This document shows positions 25,644-34,554 of a stretch of 41,554 bases of DNA, one piece after another. Each line of letters begins with the position of its first letter. Within the stretch, counting starts at the first letter, position 1. The notes below the pieces were generated by a model. That model was not told the origin of the DNA. It did no database searches and saw nothing but the letters and a program-made list of their open reading frames with translations. The translations under genes were made by a program, and so were the position numbers. The stretch comes from an uncultured Acidobacteriia bacterium (GTDB taxonomy: Bacteria > Acidobacteriota > Terriglobia > Bryobacterales > Bryobacteraceae). Location of the stretch: the NCBI GenBank assembly GCA_903929755.1, contig CAIYVZ010000212.1, positions 1 through 41,554 on the forward strand. The letters are read 5' to 3'.

Positions 25644-26987
25644 ATGGCAAAGAAAGCAACTTACTCATCACGCCGTCATTTTTTGAGAGGCGCGGGCGTT
25701 GCCCTGGCGCTTCCATGGATGGAGTCCCTGCCCTTGCTGGGAGCCGATACTCCGGCGGCCGCCAACAAGCCTCCACAGCGTTTTGCCTACGTTTATTTCT
25801 CGAATGGCGTGGAGCCTTCCGAGTGGTGGGCAAAGGGCGCAGGTTCTGCCATGCAGTTTGGCCCCGCGGCGGCTCCGCTGAAGCCAATTGCGGACGACAT
25901 CGTCTTCCTGCGCGGCCTCTACCACCAGCATGCGCTTTCTTCCACCAGTCCGCACCTGGGCAGGATGAACATACTTTCCGGCGAAACCGTCAGCCTCGAT
26001 CCGAACGTGATCAGGGTCGGCACGTCCATGGACCAGATCATCGCCCGTGAAATTGGTTCAAAGAGTAAAGTTCCGAGCATGGCGCTGGGCATTGAGCCAA
26101 ACGAACTACGTCTGGAAGACGGCCTGTCCATGCTTTACGGCTCCTGCGTCTCCTGGACGACGCCCACCAAGCCGACCCCCAAGGAAATTTATCCTTCACG
26201 GACTTTTGATCAGTTGGTGGGCGATGGCCAGGGCCGTCGTCTCGACAAAAGCATCCTGGACGCCGTGCTTTCCGACGCCCAGGGTCTGCAGCCGAAGATT
26301 AGCAAGGGCGATAAGCGCAAGATGGACGAGTATCTGGAGTCCATTCGCGATATCGAAAAGCGCATTGAAACCGCCGGGAAGCAGGAACGCATTGAAGGCT
26401 GGCGTCCGACGCTGGAAAAAGCGAACATGCCACGTCCGGCGAATGAACTACCCCAAAATGTGCCAGATCACATGAAACTGATGCTGGATCTGACGGTTTT
26501 AGCGTTCCAAATGGACAAGACCCGCGTTCTGACGCTAATGCTGAACAATGATCTGTCGCAGATGAACTTCAAGTTCCTGGAAGGTGTCCGCGGTGCCCTG
26601 CACCTCGATTTGACCCACAACGGCCATGCTCCGGAACTGGAAGCGATGTATTTGAAAACAAACCAGTTCCACATGCAGCAGTTCACCTATCTGGTGCAGC
26701 GGATGAAAGCGATTGATGAAGGCGGCACGTCACTGCTGGATAACAGCCTGCTGATGACCAGTTCCAGCCTTTTCGATGGCGATGCGCACGGCGCAGATCA
26801 GTTGCCGATCGTGCTGGCCGGGAAGGCGGGCGGGTCCCTCAAGACCGGTCGCATCCTCGATTACCTCGATAAAGGTAACGACAACCGCCGGGCCTGTAGC
26901 CTGTACCTGTCCGTAATGGACCACATGGGCGCGAAACAGGATCGCTTCGGCGATACGGACAAGCGTCTGGAAGGCCTTTGGGCTTAA
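25644..26987 (+). CDS. DUF1552-domain protein with Tat signal
   Basis: This 447-residue protein opens with a twin-arginine signal ([20 protein letters not shown]), so it is exported folded. The body matches DUF1552: [17 protein letters not shown] near 46, [20 protein letters not shown] near 103, [20 protein letters not shown] near 130, and the tail with [20 protein letters not shown], which recalls the metal-site region of DUF1501/sulfatase-like folds. The family function is unknown, but it is nearly always paired with a DUF1592 protein, as here with a 2-bp gap. The pair probably acts together in the periplasm. A 48-bp palindrome ends the unit. Confidence 0.93.
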   Translation: MAKKATYSSRRHFLRGAGVALALPWMESLPLLGADTPAAANKPPQRFAYVYFSNGVEPSEWWAKGAGSAMQFGPAAAPLKPIADDIVFLRGLYHQHALSSTSPHLGRMNILSGETVSLDPNVIRVGTSMDQIIAREIGSKSKVPSMALGIEPNELRLEDGLSMLYGSCVSWTTPTKPTPKEIYPSRTFDQLVGDGQGRRLDKSILDAVLSDAQGLQPKISKGDKRKMDEYLESIRDIEKRIETAGKQERIEGWRPTLEKANMPRPANELPQNVPDHMKLMLDLTVLAFQMDKTRVLTLMLNNDLSQMNFKFLEGVRGALHLDLTHNGHAPELEAMYLKTNQFHMQQFTYLVQRMKAIDEGGTSLLDNSLLMTSSSLFDGDAHGADQLPIVLAGKAGGSLKTGRILDYLDKGNDNRRACSLYLSVMDHMGAKQDRFGDTDKRLEGLWA

Positions 26988-26998
26988 TTAGTTTGAGG

Positions 26999-27046
26999 AA
27001 ATGCAAAGGGGGCGGTCACCGGTTGGTGATCGCCCCCTTTGCATTT
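26999..27046. terminator. Bidirectional terminator-like palindrome between DUF1552 and rpoD
   Basis: A 22-bp arm (26999-27020, AAATGCAAAGGGGGCGGTCACC) pairs with 27025-27046 around a GGTT loop with one G/A mismatch position. Both flanks are A/T-rich at the arm ends. It sits 12 bp after the DUF1552 stop and 18 bp from the convergent rpoD stop, so it can serve both strands. Confidence 0.8.
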
Positions 27047-27063
27047 GGGTTCGTTTGTTCTGT

Positions 27064-28587
27064 TTACCGGGCGGCGAGTAAAGCGCGAAGGCGGCGAGCC
27101 CGTTCCGGAGCCCGCAGCTGACGGAGAGCCTTGGCTTCAATCTGGCGAATCCGCTCGCGGGTTACATCGAACTCCTGCCCGATCTCTTCCAGCGTGTGTT
27201 CGCGTTCGCAACCGATACCAAACCGGAGGCGAATTACCTTCTCTTCCTTCGGCGAGAGCGTCTTCAGAATGCCTGCGGTCTCGTCCCGGACGTTGGTCTC
27301 GATAACCGCATCCACGGGGGAGCCCACCCAGCGATCTTCAATCAGATCGCCCAGCGCGGATTCGCCATCGCGGCCAACCGGGGTTTCCAAAGAAACCGGG
27401 TCGCGCGAGATAGTCTTCAGTTTCTGGACTTTTTCCACCGGAATGTCCATCCGGCGGCTGATTTCTTCGTTCGTCGGGGTCCGGCCGAGTTCTTTTTCCA
27501 GTTCGCGGGAGGCACGGAGGAACTTGTTCATGCTCTCGTTCATGTGGACGGGGATACGAATCGTACGGGACTGGTCGGCGATGGCGCGGGTAATGGCCTG
27601 CCGGATCCACCAGGTTGCATAGGTGGAGAACTTGTAACCGCGACGATATTCGAACTTGTCGGCCGCGCGCATCAGGCCGATATTGCCCTCCTGGATCAGA
27701 TCGAGGAGGTGCAGGCCGCGGTTGACGTACTTCTTGGCCACGGAAACCACGAGCCGAAGGTTGGCTTCCACCAGATCCTTCTTGGCGCGCTCGGCTTCCT
27801 GCTCCCCATGGCGGATCACCATCAGCGTATGCTTCAGCTCTTCGAGCGAAGCCCCGGCGGTGGTCTCCCGCTTCTTGATTTCGCGTTTCAGTTCGCGGAT
27901 GCGAGTCTGCTGCGCGGCGTTCGGGCGGGTTTCCAGCTTCTTCAGTTCCCGGTCCAGGTGGTTCAGTTCCTCCACGGCGCGTTCGATTTCGCGCGTAAAG
28001 TCCCGCCACCGAAGCAGCGTCCACGGCACACTGCGGATCGCGAGTGAAGTCTCCACCAGGGAGCGGTAAAGCCGCATCACCAGCTTGCGCCGGGCCTTCT
28101 TCTGGGCGGCGGCAGACGCCAGAAGCTTTTCGTGGTGCACCACGGCGCGCTTGTGCGAGGACTGGATGTCGTTGAAAAGTTTGAGAACTTCGGTTCTTTT
28201 CTTGGAGTCCGCCGGCAGACCTTCTTCCATGTCGCCGCCAATATCAACGTGATTATCCAGATCGTCGGGATTACGTTTGAGCGTTTCCGCCAGTTCCACA
28301 ATAGCCAGCTGAACCAGGGCGGAGCGGCTGATCGCGCGGTGCATCCGAACCTTGCCGCGCTCCATCCGGCGGGCCAGATCCACTTCGCCTTCGCGGGTCA
28401 GAAGTGGAACGGCGCCCATTTCGCGCAGATAGACGCGAACCGGGTCGTCTGTGTAAATAGACTCCTCCACCTGCTGGTTCGGGTGGAGGAAATCCGCTTC
28501 CGCTTCGGGATCGAAAAACTTTGTTGCTTCTTCGTCGAAGTTAATCCCAAGCGGTGCTTCTAGAAACTGATCGTCATCATGGTCCAT
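27064..28587 (-). CDS. rpoD: Primary sigma factor RpoD (sigma-70)
   Basis: This is the housekeeping sigma subunit of RNA polymerase, 507 residues. Region 1.2 starts at about 48 ([20 protein letters not shown]). A charged, helical non-conserved region fills about 85-250. Region 2 is classical: [20 protein letters not shown] (about 275), [19 protein letters not shown], and the -10 recognition helix [20 protein letters not shown] at about 322-341. Region 3 has [19 protein letters not shown]. Region 4.2 carries [20 protein letters not shown] at about 463-482, which reads the -35 element. Only about 47 acidic residues precede region 1.2, so a normal region 1.1 seems absent or very reduced. The ATG at 28587 has a GGGAGG ribosome-binding site 12 bases upstream. 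The gene is convergent with DUF1552. Confidence 0.97.
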   Translation of the reverse strand: MDHDDDQFLEAPLGINFDEEATKFFDPEAEADFLHPNQQVEESIYTDDPVRVYLREMGAVPLLTREGEVDLARRMERGKVRMHRAISRSALVQLAIVELAETLKRNPDDLDNHVDIGGDMEEGLPADSKKRTEVLKLFNDIQSSHKRAVVHHEKLLASAAAQKKARRKLVMRLYRSLVETSLAIRSVPWTLLRWRDFTREIERAVEELNHLDRELKKLETRPNAAQQTRIRELKREIKKRETTAGASLEELKHTLMVIRHGEQEAERAKKDLVEANLRLVVSVAKKYVNRGLHLLDLIQEGNIGLMRAADKFEYRRGYKFSTYATWWIRQAITRAIADQSRTIRIPVHMNESMNKFLRASRELEKELGRTPTNEEISRRMDIPVEKVQKLKTISRDPVSLETPVGRDGESALGDLIEDRWVGSPVDAVIETNVRDETAGILKTLSPKEEKVIRLRFGIGCEREHTLEEIGQEFDVTRERIRQIEAKALRQLRAPERARRLRALLAAR

Positions 28588-28920
28588 ACGAAACGCAAAC
28601 CTCCCGGATCGGTAATCAATGCGCGGCGCTCTGCAATAGCAGACGCGCCACGGCTACCGCGGCAAAATATTTTTTTTAGATTGTAGGTGGGCGAAAACGC
28701 CACTATGCCGCAAATGCGGGGTCGGGGGTCGATTGGTGCACAGCGTGCGCGCAGACCTCCCAGGTTTCAAATATATCACAAATACCCTATCGGGGTAAAG
28801 GCTTCATTTCTTTACACACATTCACGTTGTTAAGTCCCCGTAACAGTAACAATCAGAAGAGGGGATCGTCTCACCCTAGGTAAGCCCTTTGTCGGGCTCA
28901 CGAGCAGTCCCGGAAAAACT
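28588..28920. promoter_or_regulatory. Divergent regulatory region between rpoD and the TonB-dependent receptor
   Basis: This 333-bp gap has no gene I can support. It holds an AT-rich block near 28670 (aaaatattttttttaga), a candidate rpoD promoter at 28770-28799, and a small hairpin near 28882-28898 (aagccc...gggctc) just before the receptor start. I found no convincing -35/-10 pair for the receptor. The rpoD leader would be about 175 nt. Confidence 0.45.
28770..28799 (-). promoter_or_regulatory. Candidate sigma-70 promoter for rpoD
   Basis: On the minus strand a TTTACC (28799-28794) is followed after 18 bp by TATATT (28775-28770). This is a fair match to TTGACA/TATAAT in a region where no gene lies. 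The start point would be near 28763. It is a sequence guess only. Confidence 0.35.
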
Positions 28921-31900
28921 ATGCAAAAAACTTTCAATAGCTTCGCTGTGCGCCTGGCTCCCATCTTTCTGATGGTTTTTGGAGCTGCGCAGATTCACGC
29001 TCAGAACGCGGGCACGGTGCGTGGATCGGTCACTGACCCCTCCGCGTCCCTTGTTCCTGGCGCAAACATTCAACTTACAGGTGGTGGTACCACCCGCAGT
29101 GCCAAGTCCGACGGGCAAGGCAAGTTCACCCTGACAGTTCCCCCCGGCACCTACGCAGTCCGTGCGGATGCCAAGGGCTTCACCACATTCACCAGCCAGA
29201 CTTTAACTGTCGCGGCCGGTCAGGTTACCCCCCTCGACATCGCCCTGCAGGTTGCCACCGAATCGGTGCAGGTGCAGGTGCAGGACGAAGCGGCCGGTGC
29301 GGTCACAACCGATCCGTCGCAAAACGTCGGCGCCCTGGTGCTGAAGGCCGATGATCTCGAATTCCTTCCGGACGACCCGGATGACCTCCAGTCGGATCTT
29401 CAGGCTCTGGCCGGTCCCGCGGCGGGTCCGAACGGCGCCCAGTTCTTCGTTGACGGGTTCAGTGGCGGCCAGTTGCCCCCGAAAAGCTCCATCCGCGAGA
29501 TCCGCATCAACTCCAATCCTTTTTCCTCTGAATTCGACCGCCCCGGCTTTGGCCGCATCGAAATTCTGACCAAGCCCGGTACCGACAAGTTCCACGGTGG
29601 TGGCTTCGTCAACCTGGGCGACAAGCTCTTCGACAGCCGCAACCCGTTCCTGACCACCGAACCGCCGCACTACAGTTCGCAGATGCTCTCGTTTAACATC
29701 GGTGGTCCGCTAAGCAAGAAGGCCTCGTTTTTTACCGATTTCAACAACCGCAACAACTCGGAACAGTCCCTGGTGAACGCCACGGTCCTCGATTCGAGCT
29801 TCAACACCGTGAAGAACAACCAGGCGTTCGCCGTTCCGGCCAAGAATTTCGGCCTCAGCCAGCGTCTTGACTACCAGCTCAATGCCACCAACACCCTGGT
29901 AGGCCGGTACAACTTCAACCACTCCACCAGCGTCGGCGGCGTGAGCGGGTTCAGCCTGCCTTCGCAGGTTTCAAACTCGACAGGCAACAACCAGAACGTT
30001 CAGATAACCGAGACCTCGATTCTTGGCACCAGAGCCGTTGACGAGACTCGTGTTCAGATCTCGCGCCGCACGCAGGATTCTGTCGGTTCCGGCCTGCTCG
30101 GCCCCACCATCAACGTGCAAAGTTCGTTTACCGATGGCGGTTCGCCGCTGATCGCGAACTACACGCACACCAGTGATCTGGAAGTTCACAACATCATCAC
30201 GATGACGGAGGGTCGCCACACGCTGAAAGCTGGCCTCCGCGCTCGCTACGACTCGCTGGCGAACAATTCCACGTCGAACTACAACGGCACCTACACCTTT
30301 ACTTCGCCGAACTCTTTGGCCACCTCTGCCGGTTGCCTTGCCGGCATCGCTAGCCCGACGTCGCTCGATGTCTACCGCCAGACCCAACTCCTGCTGAAGC
30401 AGGGTTCTTCGATGGCGAACATTCTGGCACAGGGCTGTGGCCCCACGCAGTTCACGCTGAACTCCGGTGTCCCGCTGGCCAGCGTCAACCAGTTCGATAT
30501 GGGCATCTTTATTCAGGACGACTTCCGCCTTCGCCCCAACCTTACGCTCAGCGGCGGTATCCGCTACGAATGGCAGACCAACATTGGCGACCATCGCTCC
30601 ATCGCCCCCCGCGCGGCCATTGCCTGGGCCCCGGGGTCCAAGGGTGGCAAGCCCGGCAAGACGGTTGTCCGCACGGGTTACGGCATCTTCTATGACCGGT
30701 TCAGTGACAATAACTACCTCAATACGTTGCGCTACAACGGCACGTCGCAGCTCAACTACAACATCAACAGCACGCAGAACCCGGCCACCGCGGCTTTGGC
30801 ACTGGCAGCCTATCCGGCTGTTCCTTCCACCTCATTGCTGACCCTGCAAAACCAGGCCATCTATAAAGTGGACCCCAGCTACGTGGCCCCTTCCATGTTG
30901 CAGTTCGCCGTCAGCGTGGATCGCTCGCTGCCCGGCCGGACCTCGGTCTCCGTTAACTTTGTGGACACCCGCGGCGTGCACGATCAGCGGACCCGCAACA
31001 TTAACGCCTACCTGCCCGGAACGTATGACGCAGTGCTGCGGACCGGTATTCGTCCCTTTTCCGGCGGCGATATCTACGACTACGAATCGACGGGTAATTA
31101 CAAACAGCGTCAGATCATCGTGAACGCGAATTCGCGCTTCAACAAGCACTTCAGTATGCAGGGTTACTACTCCTACGGCCGGGTGAACAGCAATGTGAAC
31201 GGCTTCCCGAGCAACCAGTACAATACGTCTCTTGATTGGGGCCGTGCCTCTTACGACATTCGCCACCGCGTGAATTTCGGCGGCAACGTTGGCCTGCCCC
31301 TGAAGATGACGCTGGCGCCTCTGGTCACCATTAGCTCCGCGCCTCCATTCAACATCACGACGGGTACGGACTTTAACGGTGACGGCATCATCAACGACCG
31401 TCCTTCCTTCGCAACTTCAGCTTCGAACCCAAAGAACGTGAAGGTTTGGAATGGAGTTAGTCTCAACGCAGCGCCCCTGCCTGGTGAAACGATTATTCCG
31501 ATCAACTATGGCACTGGCTTCAGCCATTTCACTGCCAACCTCCGCCTGAGCCGGACCTTCGGCTGGGGTGAGCGGGCAGGCAGCGCCCCGAATCCTGGTG
31601 CTGGTGGCGGCGACGGTGGCCCTGGCGGCGGTGGTCCCGGCGGCCCTGGTGGCGGCGGTCGTGGCGGCGGTGGCGGTGGTCCCCGGGGTGGTGGCGGTGG
31701 TGGCTTTGCTGGTGGTGGCGGACGCGGTGGCTTCGGTGGCTTCGGCGGCGGCAGCACCGGCAAGAAATACAACCTGACCATGACGCTCTCGGCCCGCAAC
31801 GCTCTGAACCACGTGAACTACTCGTCGCCGACCGGTTCTCTGAACTCACCCACCTTCGGCCAGTCACTGTCCTCGGATAGTGGTGGTGGCGGCGGCCGTG

Positions 31901-31959
31901 GCGGTGGCGGTGCTTCCGGCAACCGCAAGGTGGAACTACAGCTTCGCTTCCAGTTCTGA
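28921..31959 (+). CDS. Oar-like TonB-dependent receptor with glycine-rich tracts
   Basis: This outer-membrane receptor has 1012 residues. The signal peptide (about 1-28) ends at HAQ. A carboxypeptidase-regulatory-like domain follows at about 30-115 (GTVRGSVTDPSASLVPGANI and YAVRADAKGFTTFTSQTLTV). The plug is at about 125-230 (FFVDGFSGGQLPPKSSIREI, then RIEILTKPGTDKFHGG). The rest is a beta-barrel with many NxTLVGRYNFNHS-like strands, ending KVELQLRFQF, with the terminal aromatic typical of barrels. Such receptors are greatly expanded in Acidobacteria and import large carbohydrates or peptides via TonB. Two glycine-rich stretches (about 891-948 and 986-999) interrupt the last strands, which is unusual. 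No partner gene for uptake lies next to it. A hairpin with a T-run follows the stop. Confidence 0.92.
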   Translation: MQKTFNSFAVRLAPIFLMVFGAAQIHAQNAGTVRGSVTDPSASLVPGANIQLTGGGTTRSAKSDGQGKFTLTVPPGTYAVRADAKGFTTFTSQTLTVAAGQVTPLDIALQVATESVQVQVQDEAAGAVTTDPSQNVGALVLKADDLEFLPDDPDDLQSDLQALAGPAAGPNGAQFFVDGFSGGQLPPKSSIREIRINSNPFSSEFDRPGFGRIEILTKPGTDKFHGGGFVNLGDKLFDSRNPFLTTEPPHYSSQMLSFNIGGPLSKKASFFTDFNNRNNSEQSLVNATVLDSSFNTVKNNQAFAVPAKNFGLSQRLDYQLNATNTLVGRYNFNHSTSVGGVSGFSLPSQVSNSTGNNQNVQITETSILGTRAVDETRVQISRRTQDSVGSGLLGPTINVQSSFTDGGSPLIANYTHTSDLEVHNIITMTEGRHTLKAGLRARYDSLANNSTSNYNGTYTFTSPNSLATSAGCLAGIASPTSLDVYRQTQLLLKQGSSMANILAQGCGPTQFTLNSGVPLASVNQFDMGIFIQDDFRLRPNLTLSGGIRYEWQTNIGDHRSIAPRAAIAWAPGSKGGKPGKTVVRTGYGIFYDRFSDNNYLNTLRYNGTSQLNYNINSTQNPATAALALAAYPAVPSTSLLTLQNQAIYKVDPSYVAPSMLQFAVSVDRSLPGRTSVSVNFVDTRGVHDQRTRNINAYLPGTYDAVLRTGIRPFSGGDIYDYESTGNYKQRQIIVNANSRFNKHFSMQGYYSYGRVNSNVNGFPSNQYNTSLDWGRASYDIRHRVNFGGNVGLPLKMTLAPLVTISSAPPFNITTGTDFNGDGIINDRPSFATSASNPKNVKVWNGVSLNAAPLPGETIIPINYGTGFSHFTANLRLSRTFGWGERAGSAPNPGAGGGDGGPGGGGPGGPGGGGRGGGGGGPRGGGGGGFAGGGGRGGFGGFGGGSTGKKYNLTMTLSARNALNHVNYSSPTGSLNSPTFGQSLSSDSGGGGGRGGGGASGNRKVELQLRFQF
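31594..31920 (+). repeat. Glycine-codon low-complexity tracts in the receptor gene
   Basis: At 31597-31765 the DNA is dominated by GGT/GGC codons, giving about 56 residues that are roughly three quarters glycine with scattered Arg, Pro and Phe. A shorter tract (31881-31920) repeats the theme. The DNA is imperfectly repetitive and should be prone to slippage. The antisense proline-rich frames here are artefacts. Confidence 0.85.
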
Positions 31960-31983
31960 CCAGCGCAGCAAGTACAAGAGATG

Positions 31984-32010
31984 GGCCGATCCGTAAGGGT
32001 CGGCCTTTTT
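31984..32010 (+). terminator. Intrinsic terminator of the TonB-dependent receptor gene
   Basis: GGCCGATCC (31984-31992), a GTAA loop and GGGTCGGCC (31997-32005) form a 9-bp stem with one wobble pair, followed by five T residues. It lies 24 bp after the receptor stop. Confidence 0.88.
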
Positions 32011-32095
32011 CTATTGACGCACAGGGTTGCCCCGTCAGTCTCCGGCGCCCCACCAAACATGTCGCGGCCAGGCCGTGGTGGCTGTCGCAGCCATG

Positions 32096-32117
32096 GCTTA
32101 CGCGAGTTCGCGCAAGC
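32096..32117 (-). terminator. Hairpin after the garD stop (weak terminator candidate)
   Basis: GCTTACGCGA and TCGCGCAAGC pair around a 2-base loop with one mismatch, 7 bp beyond the garD stop on the minus strand. There is no T-run after it, so termination would need Rho or it may only protect the 3' end. Confidence 0.35.
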
Positions 32118-32124
32118 CGGCAGG

Positions 32125-33648
32125 TTAGGTAACCGGGCCGGGGTTGAACATCGCCAGGGTGTTATGGAGCTTCCACTTCTCGGCCCAGGTCTTCTTGCGA
32201 CCGCTGGCGACGTCGAGAATCATCTGGAACAGCTCCGCTCCGGTCTGCTGGATGGTTGATTCACCGGTAGCGATGCGGCCCGCATCCAGATCGATCAGGT
32301 CTGGCCATTTTTCGGCCAGAGCGGTCCGCGAACTGACTTTGACCACCGGCACCAGTGCGAGGCCATAGGGGCTGCCTTCGCCTGTTGTGAAGACGTGCAG
32401 GTTCATGGAAGCTGCCAGTTGCAGGGTGCCGCAGATGAAGTCGCTGGCAGGCGTGGCTGCGAAGACGAGGCCCTTGGCGGTAACTCGCTCTCCGTGTGAA
32501 GCCACGGCGCGCAGCGCGGTAGTACCGGATTTCGCCACAGATCCCATGGCTTTTTCCACGATGTTGGCCAGGCCCCCGCGTTTGTTGCCAGGCGTGGTGT
32601 TGGCGCTGCGGTCAGCGCTGCCCTGCGCCAGGTATTCGTCGTACCAGCGCATTTCGCGGATGAAATCCCGTGCGATTTCGGGCGTCGCGGCACGGGCAGT
32701 TATCAGGTGCGCCGCATCGCGAACTTCCGTCACTTCAGAGAACATCACGGTCGCCCCGGCGCGGACCAGCAGGTCGGTCGCTTCACCCACGGCGGGATTG
32801 CAGGTGACACCCGAGAAAGCATCGCTGCCTCCGCACTGCATCCCGACTACCAGATCGGAAGCCGGGCAAGTGACACGGCGGCGTTTGTCCAGTTCCGCCA
32901 GCTTCTTTTCGGCGGCTTTGAGGATCGCGGCGACAGTTTCGCCGAAGCCATGTTCGTCCTGGAGCCGAATGAGGTTCTGATCTTCAAAAATCGGCAGGTC
33001 GGACGAAAATAACCGCGCCGGTTGCAGCTTCTCGCACCCCAGGCTAACCACCAGAGGGGAGCCGCCAATATTGGGATTCCTACTGATATTGCGGATCGTC
33101 CGGATCGGGATGGCAGCACCGGGAGCATCAATCGCTACGCCGCAGCCGTACGTGTGCGTGACAGCCACAACGTCATCCACATTTGGGTACTTCGGCAGCA
33201 GTTCCGCCCGAATGCGAGCAACGGCATAATCCACCGTAGGCGCGACACATTGAACCGTCGTGGTAATGCCCAGAATATTACGCGTTCCCACGGTGCCGTC
33301 GGGATTCCGATACCCCTCAAAAGTCATACCTTCCAGGGGAGGTAAATCCGCCGGAACCGCAGTGGAGAGGGGAAGATCCTCCAGCGCCGGAGCCTCCGGC
33401 ATCCGCATGGAATCCTCGCGGACCCACTCGCCCTGCCGGATCTTCCGGTTCGCATACCCAATCGGCGTGCCGTAGCGCAAAATCGCCTCGCCCGGCTCCA
33501 AATCAACCAGCGCAATTTTATGCGATTGCGGAATCGCTTCCGCCGCCGTCAGACCCGAAGCAAACGCCGCTCCAGCCTGCACGCCTTCCGCATTCACAAC
33601 AACGCCGACATTATCGGCGGCATGGATTCGAACGTAAAGTGGCTGCAT
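32125..33648 (-). CDS. garD: Galactarate dehydratase-like protein (UxaA/GarD family)
   Basis: This 507-residue lyase is of the UxaA/GarD family. GarD dehydrates galactarate to 5-keto-4-deoxyglucarate. The order of conserved blocks matches GarD closely: a SAF-like N-terminal domain (about 1-85, [20 protein letters not shown] and [18 protein letters not shown]), [98 protein letters not shown], and the terminal [14 protein letters not shown], nearly the GarD ending. Altronate dehydratase is the alternative within the family. I chose the ATG at 33648, 11 bp past the upstream stop; a longer frame to 33693 overlaps that gene. The neighbour is a Tat-type TIM-barrel sugar-isomerase-like gene. Confidence 0.85.
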   Translation of the reverse strand: MQPLYVRIHAADNVGVVVNAEGVQAGAAFASGLTAAEAIPQSHKIALVDLEPGEAILRYGTPIGYANRKIRQGEWVREDSMRMPEAPALEDLPLSTAVPADLPPLEGMTFEGYRNPDGTVGTRNILGITTTVQCVAPTVDYAVARIRAELLPKYPNVDDVVAVTHTYGCGVAIDAPGAAIPIRTIRNISRNPNIGGSPLVVSLGCEKLQPARLFSSDLPIFEDQNLIRLQDEHGFGETVAAILKAAEKKLAELDKRRRVTCPASDLVVGMQCGGSDAFSGVTCNPAVGEATDLLVRAGATVMFSEVTEVRDAAHLITARAATPEIARDFIREMRWYDEYLAQGSADRSANTTPGNKRGGLANIVEKAMGSVAKSGTTALRAVASHGERVTAKGLVFAATPASDFICGTLQLAASMNLHVFTTGEGSPYGLALVPVVKVSSRTALAEKWPDLIDLDAGRIATGESTIQQTGAELFQMILDVASGRKKTWAEKWKLHNTLAMFNPGPVT

Positions 33649-33659
33649 GGTGCGCGGAG

Positions 33660-34496
33660 TTACCCGTGCATCTTTCGGTAGGTTTCGAGACACTTCTTCG
33701 CGGTCTCAAACTCCCCGAATTCGCTGCCTTCCTGCTCGATCAGCACGTACTCCAGGCCACCCGTCTTCAAGCCCGCCGCCAGCACTTCCTTCCACGGCAC
33801 CGCGCCTTCCGCATACAGCGCCCGGTAGCCCTTTTCCTTGTTCCACTCCTTCAGGTGCATGCACTGAATTCGTCCGGGGTTCGCATTGATCCACGCCACC
33901 GGGTCCGAGCCCATTTCCACGCACGTTCCAAGGTCGAGTTGCAGGACGAAGCTCTTCGGCGTGTTCGCCGCAATCACTTCAATTGGACGCTTGCCTTCCA
34001 CCGGGGTGAATTCCAGCTGGTGGTTGTGATACCCGCCCCGCAGTTTCCCGGCAGCCAGCAGTTCATGGCCCTTCGTGAAGGTCTCGGCCACGCCCTTCCA
34101 CGCATCCAGCGTCTTCGGTGACCCCGCGCTCGAAACAACCACATATCGCGCGCCCAGAATATTGTTCAGATCAATCGCCTTCTGCACATTTTCCGGCTTG
34201 TAGTTCGTAATGGAATTATGCGTGGAGAGGCACTTCATGCCCACTTCGTCCAGCAATTTGCGAACGTCCTTCGCCTGATCGAGACTCCACTGGTAGTAGG
34301 GAGCGAAAAACTCCACATCCTCGTAGCCAATCTTCGCCACTTCGCGAATGGTCCCCATCAGGTCTTTCGCCTGCGCCTGGCGGACGGAGAACATCTCCAG
34401 CCCAACCGGGATCTTTTTACCCTGAGCGTTGAGAGAAAGGGCCGAGCCCAGCGCGGCGGCGCCGAGTGTGGATTGCAGGAAGTTGCGACGATTCAT
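33660..34496 (-). CDS. Exported sugar isomerase/epimerase-like TIM-barrel protein
   Basis: This 278-residue protein has a twin-arginine-like signal ([20 protein letters not shown]). The rest follows the xylose-isomerase-like TIM-barrel family: [20 protein letters not shown] near 31, [20 protein letters not shown] near 56, CLSTHNSI near 89, [10 protein letters not shown] near 155, [15 protein letters not shown] near 188, and [12 protein letters not shown] near 213. The last two hold His/Asp/Glu residues that bind a metal in the family. The N-terminal sequence suggests periplasmic export. The exact sugar is unknown. It is transcribed just upstream of garD (11-bp gap), so a common role in uronic/aldaric-acid or sugar use is plausible. 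The gene is divergent from hrpB by 58 bp. Confidence 0.85.
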   Translation of the reverse strand: MNRRNFLQSTLGAAALGSALSLNAQGKKIPVGLEMFSVRQAQAKDLMGTIREVAKIGYEDVEFFAPYYQWSLDQAKDVRKLLDEVGMKCLSTHNSITNYKPENVQKAIDLNNILGARYVVVSSAGSPKTLDAWKGVAETFTKGHELLAAGKLRGGYHNHQLEFTPVEGKRPIEVIAANTPKSFVLQLDLGTCVEMGSDPVAWINANPGRIQCMHLKEWNKEKGYRALYAEGAVPWKEVLAAGLKTGGLEYVLIEQEGSEFGEFETAKKCLETYRKMHG

Positions 34497-34554
34497 TTTG
34501 CGGTTACGGAGCCTCTAAAGCGCAACAGTATCACGCCCGCTACTCTGGTGGCGA

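Noticed and set aside
31506-31799. Proline-rich antisense frame
   Set aside because: A direct consequence of the Gly codons on the plus strand.
32052-32090. Inverted repeat ccaccaa...tggtgg between the receptor and garD
   Set aside because: Imperfect and without a T-run; no evidence for a functional structure.
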